Source of the DNA: Brassica napus
Taxonomy: Eukaryota; Streptophyta; Magnoliopsida; Brassicales; Brassicaceae
Assembly (NCBI RefSeq): GCF_020379485.1
Contig: NC_063446.1
Location: forward strand, 16,056,471 to 16,120,470
Direction: 5' to 3'
Length of the DNA: 64,000 nt
Positions 11,149 through 22,723 of the stretch are shown one piece after another. The notes below the pieces were generated by a model. The model saw nothing but the letters and a program-made list of their open reading frames with translations, was not told where the DNA came from and did not search any database. Within the stretch, counting starts at the first letter, position 1. The number at the start of each line of letters is the position of its first letter. Both the position numbers and the translations under genes were made by a program.

Positions 11149-12355
11149 TCAAAAAGTTAAATATTTAAATTACGTACCATTTCCAAACGGACGCGGGCGT
11201 GTGGCTTTTGGCCCGTACTATGTTGCATCGCCCTGTGGCCGTGCTCATCTACCGAGTTACGGGAGGCGGAGCAAGACTGGGCGACTCTCATGGCATCAGG
11301 ATCCCTCCAGTAACGGATGAGGCCATCCCACACGTCCGTGGTGATGGTTGTGGGTTTGCCCCGCTCATAGCCCTTCACGATCCAGTCACCCTTCCAGTTG
11401 GAGACCGTGTCCAACAAACGTTTCTTCGCCTTGTCGATAAACTCTTTCCGCACCTTCTCAGTGACCCCCATGGACCAATTAAATTTTTGCTGCAAAAAAA
11501 AAAATATTAATAATTAGTTTAGAAAAATAAAATTTAAAAAAATATAAATCAGGAATAAATTGTAAAAACTTACAGCGTAAATCTTGAACCACGTCCTTCT
11601 GATGTAGATCGGAGTGGATTTCCAGTTGGGATGTGCCATGGAGAAGTAACCTTTAATCGTCTCGGTTACTTCTGTTGCAAGGCAGTTATCAACCCCAAAC
11701 CTGGAAAAAAAAACAAATTCAAAGTTTTAAATATTTATTAAAGTCACAAATGAATTTTAAAAAATAAATGTAACATACATACCAAAGTGTTCCTTCAGGT
11801 CGGTCGGGGTCTATGATCGGTAAGCCTTCTCTGCCTGGCAAACCGAGAATGTCCTCAACAGTGTACTGAGAGTAAGGACAACTCGCTGGCACCATCAAAT
11901 CAGCATGAACCTGATGGGCGGGCATCTGAGGAGGCACATGAGGAGCTGGCATCGGAGGAGGAGCTACCGGAGGAGGCACATGAGGAACTGATGGCGATGC
12001 CGTAGAAGAAGGCGAGACTCTCTGAGAAGATTGAGTCTCGGGGACGGTCTCCTGCTGACCCGAAGAACCGGGAGCTGAAGAAGAACCGGGAAGTGAAGGC
12101 GGGTCTAACCGACTACCCGGTGGACCGAACATCTGCGAGTAGTGAGCACTACGCTGGTGTCTACGAATAGTCTGCAAAATTTAAATTTCTAAATTAAAGT
12201 CAAGAGTAAATAAAAAATTATGAACAGTATTAACTACGTAATTAATAAAATGAGGAAACCTAAATTTTGTAAACTAATTTCGTAAACTAAATTCCCTAAA
12301 CTAACCACCTAATCTAAATTCCCTAAACTACTTAGAGAGGAAAGAGAGTTACCAT
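10430..12355 (-). CDS. TNPA-like CACTA protein (plant transposase Ptta/En/Spm, Transposase_24)
   Basis: A six-exon model on the minus strand fits: 12355-12353, 12171-11783, 11700-11574, 11489-11178, 11091-10879 and 10798-10430 (470 residues). The first coding exon is just the ATG, followed at once by a GT donor. All introns are GT-AG and phases match. The N-terminal part is rich in Pro and Ser (about residues 15-105). The conserved Transposase_24 block follows: [19 protein letters not shown], an F(N)WSMG segment, [15 protein letters not shown], and [17 protein letters not shown]. The C-terminus is predicted coiled coil ([20 protein letters not shown]). By analogy with maize TNPA it would bind the subterminal repeats and help transposition. 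No break was seen. Confidence 0.85.
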
Positions 12356-12480
12356 GTTGAGAGGAAATGGAGAGGCTGTAGAGAGGAATTAGAGAGGAAA
12401 TGAAGAGGGCTGCGGTTTCGCCTATATATAGGATTAGTGTTCGTCGAAAATTCGTCGCAAAATAACGAGGAAAGACAGAG
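12356..12480 (-). promoter_or_regulatory. Probable 5' UTR and promoter of the TNPA-like gene
   Basis: Upstream of the isolated ATG exon is a CTCTCTCC-rich, UTR-like stretch. A TATA-like TATATATAGGC (minus strand) lies at about 12432-12422, roughly 70-80 bp upstream of the ATG. The region beyond it carries CGTCG/CGAGG motifs like those at the transposon ends. Confidence 0.45.
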
Positions 12481-12481
12481 G

Positions 12482-12713
12482 CCCGTCTTTCGTTTTGTCG
12501 CAAGGCCCAAGCAAATTAACGAGGATATACAGAGGCCCGTCTTTTATTTAACGTCGTTCTTGCGATGATTTTTGTTTTATCATCGATTTTACGTGGGCCC
12601 GTCTTTCGTTTCGTCGCAAGGCCCAAGCAAATTAACGAGGATATACAGAGGCCCGTGTTTTATTTAACGTCGTTCTTGCGACGATTTTTGTTTTTATCAT
12701 CGATTTTACGTGC
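12482..12713. repeat. Internal tandem repeat of the CACTA element, 116-bp unit, two copies
   Basis: CCCGTCTTTCGTTTYGTCGCA starts at 12482 and 12598, and the next 100 bp (GCAAGGCCCAAGCAAATTAA, AACGTCGTTCTTGCGAYGAT, ATCGATTTTACGTG) are nearly identical. The units contain the same CGTCG/CGAGG motifs as the transposon ends but lie between the two genes, upstream of the TNPA-like gene. Confidence 0.85.
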
Positions 12714-13209
12714 AAATAGCGAGGCTTTTTTTGCTAACCCCTAAAATCTTAAACCCCAAACCTCAAACCCTATCTTTCTTATCTCCAAACCTCAAACCCT
12801 ATCTTTCTTATATTTCTTATCTAATACTTCATATATTTCTAACCCTTTAACTTCAATATATATATTTTTTTGAATTTGAAAGGTTTAATACGTTGGAAAA
12901 CAATTTTACAAATTTTGAATTTGACGTATCACACAACAAATCAAACACACGCTACAAATCATATATGAAAGGTTTAAAAACAAAAAAAAAAGAGAAGAAG
13001 ATATTTGAATACAAATGATGTAGATTTATGTGGGCTACACTTACGTATCTCGTCATATGTGTTTCCAATATCTTTCTTCTCTTTTTTTTTTAAGTTTATA
13101 TAAAATTGAAAATTAATTTTTTTTAGTTTATATGAAGTAGGATGGGGAGTTTTAGGGTTTGCACATTTGGGGTTTAGGGATTTGGGTTTCATTTTAGTTT
13201 AGGGTTTAT
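12714..13209. other. CACTA spacer with degenerate telomere-like motifs, no gene
   Basis: This AT-rich spacer between TNPA and TNPD is bordered by runs of AAACCCTA-like sequence (12737-12797, for example CCTCAAACCCTATC twice) and by the inverted type TTTTAGGGTTT, GGGGTTTAGGG (13149-13210). No coding signal is convincing. Confidence 0.5.
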
Positions 13210-13475
13210 ATTTACCGACGAATTAACGACGAAAAGTAAAATAAAAAAGCTAACCTCGCTCATTCCACGTAAGTTAACGAGGCTCTTACGACGTTTTGGT
13301 CTTACGTGGAATAAGCGAGGTCCGCTTTTTTAATTATAAATCGTCGCTTAGTCCACGTAAGTTACGAGGCTCTTACGACGTTTACTGTTACCGTGGAATA
13401 TGCGAGGTAATGTATTATAAATCGTCGTAAAATTCCCGTGAGATAACGTGGAAAGTACGACGACTGTCTCTAAAC
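13210..13475. repeat. Second internal motif array of the CACTA element (about 88-bp tandem unit)
   Basis: CCACGTAAGTTAACGAGG at 13265 and CCACGTAAGTTACGAGG at 13353 start near-identical units reading through CTCTTACGACGTTT and a GTGGAATAWGCGAGG end. CGTCGTAA and CGAGG motifs are as dense as at the transposon ends. It lies downstream of the TNPD stop codon. Confidence 0.75.
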
Positions 13476-13700
13476 CCCTAAAACGAAACCCCAAATCCCA
13501 AACCACATCTTCTTTATCTTCTACTTCATATATCAAACACTTCTATCCTTTAACCTCAAGCAATTCATTCTAATCCAAACCGAAAATTATAAAAACACAA
13601 TTCCTTTACTTATAATTAATGTCGATATCTTATTTATAAATAAACTCCCATTATCTTTAATTATATATAATAAATCAAACTCATACAAATATGAAATACA

Positions 13701-16700
13701 TTAATCGGATTCATCGACATTCTCGTCATCACTTGAAACATCATCATTTACATGAAACTCGTCTTCAACAGCTTCCTCCGTGGGATCTTCGGTAAGATCT
13801 TCATACTCGTGATTATGCGGATCAATGAGAAGGATGTCATCAATTTCTTGTTCAGGTTCATGAACTTCATTTATTTGTTCTTCTTGCAATGGTGGTTCTT
13901 CTCCTACGATGATTCGTCCTCGAGGTGTAACTTTGATCACGGCTAACCAATTTATACCCGACTCTCTCATCCGTGGGTATGGAAGGAAGCTAACTTGGTC
14001 TGCTTGTGAAGCTAAGATGAAGGGCTCGAATTTGTTGTACCTCCGGCCACCGTTGACATCTACTACACCGAATTTGTTCAACCGAACACCTCTATTGACG
14101 ACGGGGTCGAACCATTCACACTTGAAGAGGACGCATTTTAGCTTCAATATCCCTGGGAATTCGACTTCAATAATCTCCGTCAAGATTCCGTAGAAATCTG
14201 TTTCTCCTTTCACACAAATTCCATAGTTACTGGTTGCCCGCTGTTTACCATACTCATATGTGTGAAAAGTATAGCCTCGTGTGAAATACATCTGTGATGT
14301 GGTGACCTTTACAAGTGGAGATTGAATTACTTCGTGTAACCACTTAGGATAATCTGCATCGTCGTCATAATCAACCTATTTAAAAATAAAAAGAACGTTG
14401 AAATACAAATCATTCATGTATGAAAATTTTAAAAGTATTTGATTAATACCTGATTCTTCAACCACTTAACAAAGTGTTGATCTTTTCTTTTGTCTACGTC
14501 ACTTGTGGATATACCAGGAAATGTTTCTTTGACTTGTGAAACAAACATGCTGTAAATTCACATTTTACATGAATTAATCTCTCTCAATTATATAATGTAT
14601 ACTCAATTTAAGTTACCTTTCAAAATAACGCATCAATGGATCCTCGCAATTGAGTAGAATATAGGTGTGTGCACTATGAGCGTCTTCTTCACTCGACCAC
14701 CAAACCTGTTTTGATTTCCCACCAAGTCGTCCAATCTGGCTAAAGATTTCTGGAACACCAACAACTGCATATGTGGGCGCAACGCCACCATCATCATATC
14801 TTCTTGGAGCTCTTCTTCGGGTACGTACTTTTGACGCAAAGTAGTACGATGTGAAGTGAGAAACTTCTTCTGTCAAACTTCCAGCAATTATAGAACCTTC
14901 AACTTTGGCGAGGTTCTTTGCTTTTCCCTTCAAATATTTCATGGCTCGCTCGTACTGATACATCCATCCGTAATGTACCGGTCCACGAAGCAATGCCTCA
15001 TATGGGAGGTGGATAGCTAGATGCTCCATCACGTCAAAAAAGCCTGGAGGAAATATCTTCTCCAAGTTGCACAATAAGATAGGAATGTTCTCCTGAAGCT
15101 GTTCTACGACTTCTTCTTTAAGAGTGCGTGTGCTCAAATCCCTGAAAAATGCTCCAATGCCTATTCCAAAAACAATTAAACACATTGTTAGTCAAATACT
15201 ATTATTGTAAACTAAACCAATTTAATATTATTGTCCTATTGTAAACTACCTGCAAGTGCTTCATGTACGTTTGTTGCAAGTAGCTCCGCAAATGCAAATG
15301 GCAGAAGTCGTTGCATAAAGACATGACAATCATGACTCTTCATCCCGGAGAACTTTTGACCCTTTTCAACACATCTTGAAAGATTTGAAACATACCCATC
15401 AGGGAACTTCACTTCTGATGCCACCCAATTGAACAAAACCGACTTTTTTTCTGAAGACAATCTAAAAATTGGAACGGGAACTTGGCCATTGCTTTTTATA
15501 TGTAACTCACTTCTTGAGCAAATATCCGGCAAGTCCAACCTCGATTTTATGTTGTCTTTTGTCTTCCCTGGGACATTCAATATTGTATTCATGATGTTCT
15601 CAAAGAAATTCTTCTCTATATGCATCACATCAAGGTTGTGGCGCAGAAGAAGATCCTTCCAATATGGTAACTCCCAAAATATACTCTTCTTGTGCCAGTT
15701 GTGATGAACACCGTAAGAATCAGGCATATTACGAGGGACATGCCAATTACCACCCCAGCGAACTGTTTCGTTAGCTCCGTAGTAGTCGATTTGCGCTTCA
15801 ATTTGTTCTCCAGTTAGATATGGAGGAGGAGTGTCTCTCACAACCTTTTTGTGCCTAAACAAATTCTTGTTTCTTCGGTACGGATGGCCAACTGGAAGAA
15901 ATCGACGGTGACAATCGAACCAACTTGTCTTTCTACCATTCTTCAGTTGAAATGCATCTGTCGTTCCATTACAATATGGACAAGCTAATCTCCCATGTGT
16001 AGTCCATCCAGACAACATCCCATAGGCAGGAAAGTCACTTATGGTCCACAAAAGCATAGCTCGCATCGTAAAATTCTTCTTCGTTGAGCAGTCATACGTC
16101 CTCACCCCTGTTGACCACAAATCCTTCAACTCTTTTATCAGTGGTTGTAGGAAAACATCAAGTGACCTTTTTGGATGCTTCGGACCGGGTATTAATATGG
16201 TCAAGAATAAAAACTCCTGTTGCATGCACATCTCCGGTGGCAGGTTGTATGGCGTAAGAAAGACAGGCCACAATGAATATTGTCTCCCTGACATTCCAAA
16301 TGGACTAAATCCATCTGTGCATAATCCGAGGTACACATTCCGGCTATTGCTAGCGAAATTCGGATGTACTTTGTTAAAATGTTTCCAGGCTCTTGCATCT
16401 GATGGATGAGTCATCTCACCATCCGTCTGAGTATGCTCGGCATGCCACCTCATCTTTCCAGCAGTCTGCTCCGATTGGTACAATCTTTTCAATCTATCTG
16501 TAATTGGTAGGTACCACATCCTTTGGTACGGTACCCTATTACGTCCCCTTCCTTGCGGCTTGAATCGTGGTTTCTTGCAGAATCGACATTCTTCCAACTT
16601 CTCATCATCTCCCCAGTAGATCATGCAGTTGTCGATGCAAACATCTATCATCTCCGAAGGCAACCCAAGACTATAAACCAGTTTCTGAATCTCATAATAA

Positions 16701-17362
16701 GAATCAGCAGACTCATTGTCTTCCGGCAAATACTCTTTAAATAAATCTGCCCATTCGTTCATGCAACTTTCAGGTAGATTGTGATCAGTTTTAATATTCA
16801 TCATTCTAGCAGCCAATGACAATTTAGAGAGACCTTCTCTACAACCACTGTAAAGTGGTTGATTTGCCGCATCTAACATTTCATAAAACTTTTTTGAATC
16901 TATGTTAGGTTCTTCATCTTCATCATCATGAGCTACGAATGCATCAGTTACCATATCATGAACCCTATCATAATCTACCATCGGCTGATCCTCCTGATGG
17001 TAACTATGTGCATTATGCAATTGATGATCAACCGGTTCTTCTTGAAAGTTGCTATTACTACTACTAGCTTCATTCTGATCATAACTATAACCTTCTCCAT
17101 GTTGAAACCAGATATAATAATTTGGCGTGAAACCTCTATTTACTAAATGCTTCCAAACATTTTCACGATTTGCCAACTTTGAATTGTTACATTTCCTACA
17201 AGGACAGAATATTTTACCGCTTTCTTGGGCGAGCGGTGTAGAATCTGCTTGATGCATAAAACGCTCCAACCCAGCAAGATATTCTTTCGTCACTCTCCCG
17301 TTAGCATCTCTATGCATATACATCCACCTCCGCAACTCGAAAATATTTCCCAAGCCCGACAT
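13701..17362 (-). CDS. TNPD-like CACTA transposase (Transposase_21 family)
   Basis: Four exons on the minus strand: 17362-15250, 15160-14617, 14549-14450 and 14375-13701, giving 1143 residues. All introns are GT-AG with matching phases. ATG at 17362 is preferred (MSGLGNIFELRRWMYMHRD). Domains in order: Transpos_assoc zinc-binding segment (CPCRKCNN, about residues 50-90); Transposase_21 core with DNCMIYWGDDEKLEECRFC, MRWHAEHTQTDGEMTHPSD, LGLCTDGFSPFG and TISDFPAYGMLSGW; a histidine-rich stretch with NLDVMHIEKNFFENI; DUF4218 in exon 2 (FPPGFFDVMEHLAIHLPYEA); DUF4216 in exon 4 (YGILTEIIEVEFPG, LFKCEWFDP); and an acidic tail. It is the catalytic protein that cuts the element ends. I saw no frameshift or stop. 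Confidence 0.9.
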
Positions 17363-17459
17363 TTTTTTCACGTTTTTTTTCTTGTTGGTGTGCTTAAAAT
17401 TATGTTCAAACCTCTATATATATAGAAAATTTTCGAATCTGGTTGTTGAATTTTGCTAG

Positions 17460-17774
17460 GAATTTACGACGAAAAATTAGGTTGGTGGCAAAAAAAACGT
17501 GTTAAGTTGGTGGATTTCTCGTTCTTTCCTCGTAAGTTATTTCCTCGTAAAAATCATGTTAAAATTACGACGAATTTGCGACGAAACACATTTTTCTCGG
17601 AAAAACCACGTCAACTTACGACGATTCTACGAGGAAAAGCTTTACTCGGTATTTTACAAGGCCATTACGAGGAAACTTTATTTCCTCGCAATTTCATCGT
17701 TAAGTCATCGTAATTTCACGAGGAATAGTTTTCCTCGTTAAATTTCCTCGCTAAAACTGTGTTTTTTTGTAGTG
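17460..17774. repeat. Right subterminal repeat array of the CACTA element
   Basis: About 315 bp upstream of the TNPD gene carry dense ACGACGAAA, TTCCTCGTAA and ACGAGGAAA motifs in both orientations, ending in the terminal inverted repeat. It mirrors the left array. The TNPD promoter must lie in or next to it, so binding of the element's own protein could affect TNPD expression (known for En/Spm, inferred here). Confidence 0.85.
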
Positions 17775-17777
17775 TTT

Positions 17778-19854
17778 GTGTCCTGCCAATTATGTACCGA
17801 GGATGAGATTTTGGACCACGTTTATGAACGTTCCATTACCTACTGCATGCTTTATTATTTGAACTTTTAGTTTCTTATAATCAAACTCTCTGAACCAACT
17901 TAATATAAACTATAACAGTCAGATCCATAGTACAAAAGGTTTTAAGAACTATCGACTATAATAGCGACAATATATTAACATGTTTACAACTTTTTGATAA
18001 AGTTCTAAACTTCAATTATTAACCAGCTAGCCATCGATTAGTGTTAACCGAAATTGGACAAAGGATGAAAGGAACATGAACGGTGTTTAGTCTTTGTCAG
18101 GACCACGTACGTACGTAAGAAACAATAAAATTAACCATGTGTGAAAACAATTAATTACTTTATCTAGTTATTAATTTAATGATCTGTGAGAGTTTCAATT
18201 GACACGTTTCATGTTATTGAGTAACATATGTATTGTTACTAGCTTATACTTAGTAGTTAGTACTAAATGTTACATGGACAAACAAGGAAACCTTGTTTCA
18301 TGTTGTTAATACAATGCGCTGGAACAAACAAACGTGTCGATTTTCATTTTATGTGAAAAGTTATCAATCTTGAGCCATAAACTCGATTCTTTGGCCGGTC
18401 AAAGAATAATATTATACCGAGACTATTTTTTTAGTGTCCGACTGACTAAAGAGGATTTTCCCCTCCTGTCTGGATTTTGTGACATTCAAGTGAACATCAT
18501 GATTTTGAGAGTTCCGTGGAATTATAGATATATATATATATTTGGTAGTTTAAATATGATGGAAATAATTTATGAATTTGTAAAAAATATTTTTACTAGA
18601 AAACAATACATAATTATGATTTACAATTCTCTTAGTATTAGTCTCAAGATTAAAATATAACTAGATTATGACCCGCGTTTCAATGCGGGTTATGTTTTTT
18701 AATTACAAATTAATAAAAATACAAATGTTCTATTAACTTATTAGATAAAATGTTTGGTTATATTGCTTGTAATCGTATTTTGATTGGTGACAAAATTAAT
18801 ATAATTATTTCGAGTAAATAATATGAAAAATGGTTTTGAATTTGTTATAAATAATTAACTATGTTATATAAGTTTTAATTATATATTACGTAGAGATAAT
18901 AATATTATTAAATTTATATATTTCAAAATTAATATATAACATTTTAAAATTTTACTATATTATTATCACAAGTAATCACAAATCATAACATATTTGTATT
19001 GGGCTAATTAGATTTATAAGGTTTAGTTTGTTTGATATATATTATAAGATTTATTCCTCTTATATATTAAGTATTAACCGGATGCACTAAATAATGGATT
19101 TTAGAAGTATAAAGTATTTTTTGGATATAGGATCGTAGGTTAGTTAGGAATAAATAATGGATATTCTTAAATTGTTTTGCTTACCATTAGTTATAATGTA
19201 AAGATTTTGTAATATTTAAAATTTCAAAAAGGTGAATGATCCAAAAATGCAAAAGTTAATATAATTAACTTATGACATATATGAATACATTAAATACATA
19301 ATATATATTATGACAATTTAACCCCACTCATATGAAAATTATATAAAGATGGTAAACCATATGTTTATGTTCTAACAAAGCCTTATAAATAATAATAAAG
19401 ATGGTAAGATGATGGTCTAATTGTTATCTTGTGATATAAAGCAACATAAATGTAATCTTTGGCAAAACTAATAGATAACATGGCCATATTATTATAATAA
19501 TGGGTAATTGGACCATTTTAAAATTTAAATGACAAGTTTTTATTAGTAGATAAAATTAAGAGTCAAAATTAATAAGATAGATAATACTTAAATAGGATAT
19601 ATATCGTATAACTGGATTATATAGGATGTTATTTTTAATGAGATGTGAATATTTCCAAATTTAAATGACAATTTTTTTTTAAAGTAGATAAAAATAAGAC
19701 TCTAAATTAATAGAACATATATCATATATTTTAGTTAATTTGATTTTATTACAAGATGTACATGTGGTTTTATTTAAACATTTCTAAAGATTTTTTTTAC
19801 ATTTTTGAATGAAAAAAAATCTCTCTTATAAAAAATCATTTTGCAAAATCAAAC
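17778..19854. other. Intergenic AT-rich region, no gene; Helitron 3' end inside
   Basis: No convincing coding sequence. The ORF at 18334-18660 has no recognisable motifs. A minus-strand Helitron-type terminus lies at 18661 (listed separately), and two related segments starting near 19530 and 19650 (AAATTTAAATGACAA, GTAGATAAAA) look like an old duplication. Confidence 0.5.
18661..18700 (-). mobile_element. Helitron-type 3' terminus (minus strand)
   Basis: Read on the minus strand, a hairpin AACCCGCATTGAAACGCGGGT is followed by CATAATCTAG and then a host T. This is the classic CTRR end with upstream stem-loop of Arabidopsis-type Helitrons. The matching 5' TC end, which should lie at a higher coordinate, was not found. 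Confidence 0.6.
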
Positions 19855-20312
19855 AACTTTCGACTTCTTCTAGCTAGTGACCGGCGGCCTCTCCCGACAA
19901 AAGGACTTTCATCCTCGAAAGTGCAACAACTGCAACAAAATGACATCCAGAATCTTTCTTCGATTAAGCAATTAAAGACACACAGCTCTGATACCAATTG
20001 ATGTAGCGGAAGCTTTATAAGATTGAGGTAGAAACCTGTTGATTATAAGAATATACAGAAAATTAGAATAATCACAAGGTTATTCGTTTAGTTTTAGAAT
20101 CTCCAAATAAACCAAGTCTTCTTACATTTGTTGAGAGCTCTCTAGATCTACCGAAAAATGAACAAAGAGAAAACTCTCAACTTTTATTAATCAAATCATA
20201 AAACAATTAAAATCCTTTAAGATAATTCTAACTAATTTAGATAAATATCAAAATAAACAATAGTCTAGATAATTAAGATATTTAGAGTATATCTAGCCAT
20301 CTATCTACATCA
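19855..20312 (-). mobile_element. Truncated Ty1/copia-like retrotransposon end: one LTR with primer binding site
   Basis: On the minus strand an LTR runs 20312-19999 (314 bp), starting TGATGTAGATAG and ending CCGCTACATCA. One base inside follows TGGTATCAGAGC (about 19996-19985), the initiator-tRNA primer binding site typical of plant copia elements. About 130 bp of internal sequence remain before homology is lost. The rest of the element and the second LTR are absent. Confidence 0.72.
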
Positions 20313-20359
20313 AAAGTGGTCACGGAGTTGCTTAATGTTGCCAACAAAATCGTTTGAAT

Positions 20360-20965
20360 TAGGGTCTGACTGGTTTAAACACAGCGGTTGCGGTTGCGGA
20401 AGTTTGCGGATGCGGGTGGTTGCGGTTTCTAGCGGTTTTAAGAGATTTGTACTAATGGTTCTGCTGTTAAAAATTGGTGCGTTTGCGGGATACTTATGAC
20501 TGGTTAACTACCAAATACAACATCAGTTAAATAATAAATTAACAATATTTACATTATATATAATTATAAAAATATTAAAAATCATAATATTATAATAAAT
20601 ATGAAAATTATATTTAGAAAGTTATAGTTTTAAAATTTTAAAACTTATAGAAAATATTTTTATTTTAAAATTTTATAATATTAATTAAAATATAATAGAT
20701 ATATTTTAGTATTTTTATAATTCCAATTTAAAATTTTTATTGAATATTTTTATTTTTGTATTTATATGATTTTTTTTTTAAAAAAATTATCCTCCCACAA
20801 CCGTCCGCAACCGCAAACGGTAGCCATAACCAATTTTTGATTTTAAGAAGTTCAGAGCGGTTTGAAGCAATTTGTAGCGGTTTGTATGATTGTTTCGAAA
20901 CGCTTTCAACCGCTACCAATCGCAAAAGCTACGTTTGCGGGTGGTAGCGGGGAAACCAGTCAGAC
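20360..20965. mobile_element. hAT-like non-autonomous element, about 600 bp
   Basis: Inverted ends share GTCTGACTGGTTT (left 20364-20376, right complement 20953-20965). Both subterminal regions are full of GCGGTTGCGG / AGCGGTTT motifs, and the interior is AT-rich. Possible 8-bp flanks (GTTTGAAT and GCTTTAGT) match at only 5 of 8 positions, so an aged target duplication is possible. hAT class is inferred. Confidence 0.65.
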
Positions 20966-22460
20966 TTTTAGCTTTAGTCTTAATCATTTGTTGATTAAGA
21001 TTAATATAAGTTTTTTTTAATCTTTTTGGGGGACTCCTAAATAGAAATTTGTTTCATTGTAGCTTTAAATTCAAGGTTCTTGTATCATTTTCCCTTTTTT
21101 AAAAATGAATCCACATATTTGACAAAAAAAAATCATTCTACACAATGTTACAGAGGAACGACAAAACGCTTCTTAGACACCCCTAATATAAAAAGAATCT
21201 CTTACAAGTGGGAAAAGTATATAACAAGCGTTGCAAATGGCAATAGTAAACATGGAACACTCAGACACACACTATATTACACATATACGTGTATAAATGT
21301 TATACAATAACAAGAAGAAAGTAAGAGTGAGAAGGGAAACCATAACAAAAAGTCAACAGTAAAGACCAAGACTAAAAACAACATGCCAAATAGTGTCTCC
21401 GTGAAACCAAAATTGCAGCAAACCCGTAAAACAAAATTTGATGCGTAGCATTTATTAAGGCGGGATTGTTTATTGAAGTATACTAGTGCTCGTTAATCAT
21501 TTGATCGTTTACAGTATTAAGATTATAATTATTTAAAGTGGAGCAAAATTATATCCCTAAACCCGCGACAATATTATCTCATTTCTCCTCATATTCCAAC
21601 CATCTACGATATGTATTCCTTGGACAGATCTGATTTCTTTGGCAAATTTAAAATACTAGGTTTTTTGCCCGGCTGCGTGTGCGGGCTTATCATTTTATTA
21701 TAAATATTTATTTATGCAATGTTAGATCAAAATTATCAAAATAATTTATTTTTCATGCAATTAAAAATTGATAATAAATTACTTTTATACATAACACACA
21801 AAGTAGAAAAAAACTATTGCTTTAAAAACCTATAAAATTTAGAATTTTATTATATTGTATAACTCGATAAATATATATAGAGATTTCTCTTTAAAATTTA
21901 AATTTATCGTATTGTATTTCTAGAAGGCATAGTAAAAATATTTTTGATAATAATCATCTTTTTAGGATGTTAGTATTCTATTAAAATTGTATAAAGTAAA
22001 TCTGAGTCCAAATATTTCTGGAACATGGTTCAGCTAACATTGTAATTATGTTGCTAACAAGTTAAAGAACCATTTTTTTCTTGATAATAACTTTAGACAT
22101 TTAATTTCTAACGTGAGAACTCCGTTACAAAAAAAAACATTTCGCAATGATATAGATTTTTTTGTATGGCTAATTAATTAAAAAAATATTTTATGTAAAG
22201 AGAAAAAAAAAGAAAGAAGAAACTATAAGATAATGGTAAAAGGACAATAAGGTCACATGAACTGAACCAGATGATTCAAGGGTCCCTCTAAATTGGTTCT
22301 CTCTCGCCCATATCTCCATCATTCTCATCATAATTTCTCTCCTTTTTCTCTCATTCTTCTTCGTCTAAGAAAATCTTAACAAAATCTTTTTTTCTTCCTC
22401 TGCAGCTATAAGCTATTGGATAAAACAGTGAGAAATAGAGAAGAAAGAGAGAGGGAGAGA
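20966..22460. other. Intergenic region upstream of the NGA1-like gene
   Basis: AT-rich, no gene recognised. A Helitron-like terminus lies at 21656. From about 22270 the DNA becomes pyrimidine-rich (CTCTCTC, TCTTCTTC runs), consistent with the promoter and 5' UTR of the B3 gene. Confidence 0.45.
21656..21693 (-). mobile_element. Helitron-type 3' terminus (minus strand)
   Basis: On the minus strand the imperfect stem GCCCGCACACGCAGCCGGGC precedes AAAAAACCTAG and then host TATT. The form fits a Helitron 3' end (stem-loop then CTRR then T). The 5' end was not identified. Confidence 0.5.
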
Positions 22461-22463
22461 TAG

Positions 22464-22517
22464 ATGGTGATGATGATCAGTGAAGTTAGGCAAAACCAAA
22501 TTTCTATTTATGTATAA
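22464..22517 (+). promoter_or_regulatory. Upstream ORF in the NGA1-like leader
   Basis: ATGGTGATGATGATCAGTGA opens a 17-codon reading frame ending TAA, about 200 bp before the main start. A second minimal uORF, ATGCTGTGA, sits at 22649. Both would be in the 5' UTR if transcription starts in the pyrimidine-rich stretch near 22.3-22.4 kb. Confidence 0.4.
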
Positions 22518-22723
22518 TTAGGTCAATCACATCACCAATTTAACCTTTTTCCTCCTCCAATTCTCCTCCTCTTCTTTCAAAATTAGGGTTTTTTTTCTTC
22601 TTTCCTCTTTTCTCAATTCCTGAGTCACCCATCGGATTTCTCATCAGAAATGCTGTGAAATCATCTACTCGATGTCAAGAACATAATCTTGGCCACACCA
22701 TAAAGAGATCTGAGTTCTATAAG

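Larger units (their letters stand above)
9818..17774 (-). mobile_element. Complete CACTA (En/Spm, CMC) transposon, 7957 bp
   Basis: The element begins CACTACAAGAAAACACA and ends TGTGTTTTTTTGTAGTG, which is inverted and matches in 16 of 17 positions. It is flanked by the 3-bp target duplication TTT (9815-9817 and 17775-17777), the CACTA standard. Subterminal regions are dense in CGTCGTAA and CGAGGAAA motifs in both orientations. Two genes on the minus strand encode a TNPD/Transposase_21 protein (17.4-13.7 kb) and a TNPA-like Transposase_24 protein (12.4-10.4 kb). All splice sites I traced are GT-AG and keep frame, so the copy may be autonomous. Confidence 0.96.

Noticed and set aside
12737..12797. 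Interstitial telomere repeat
   Set aside because: AAACCCTA units are few and degenerate, inside the CACTA spacer; not a true telomeric tract.
22655..22723. N-terminal extension of the NGA1-like protein from ATG 22655
   Set aside because: The 23 extra residues do not match family N-termini and include UTR-like sequence; ATG 22724 fits known NGA1.
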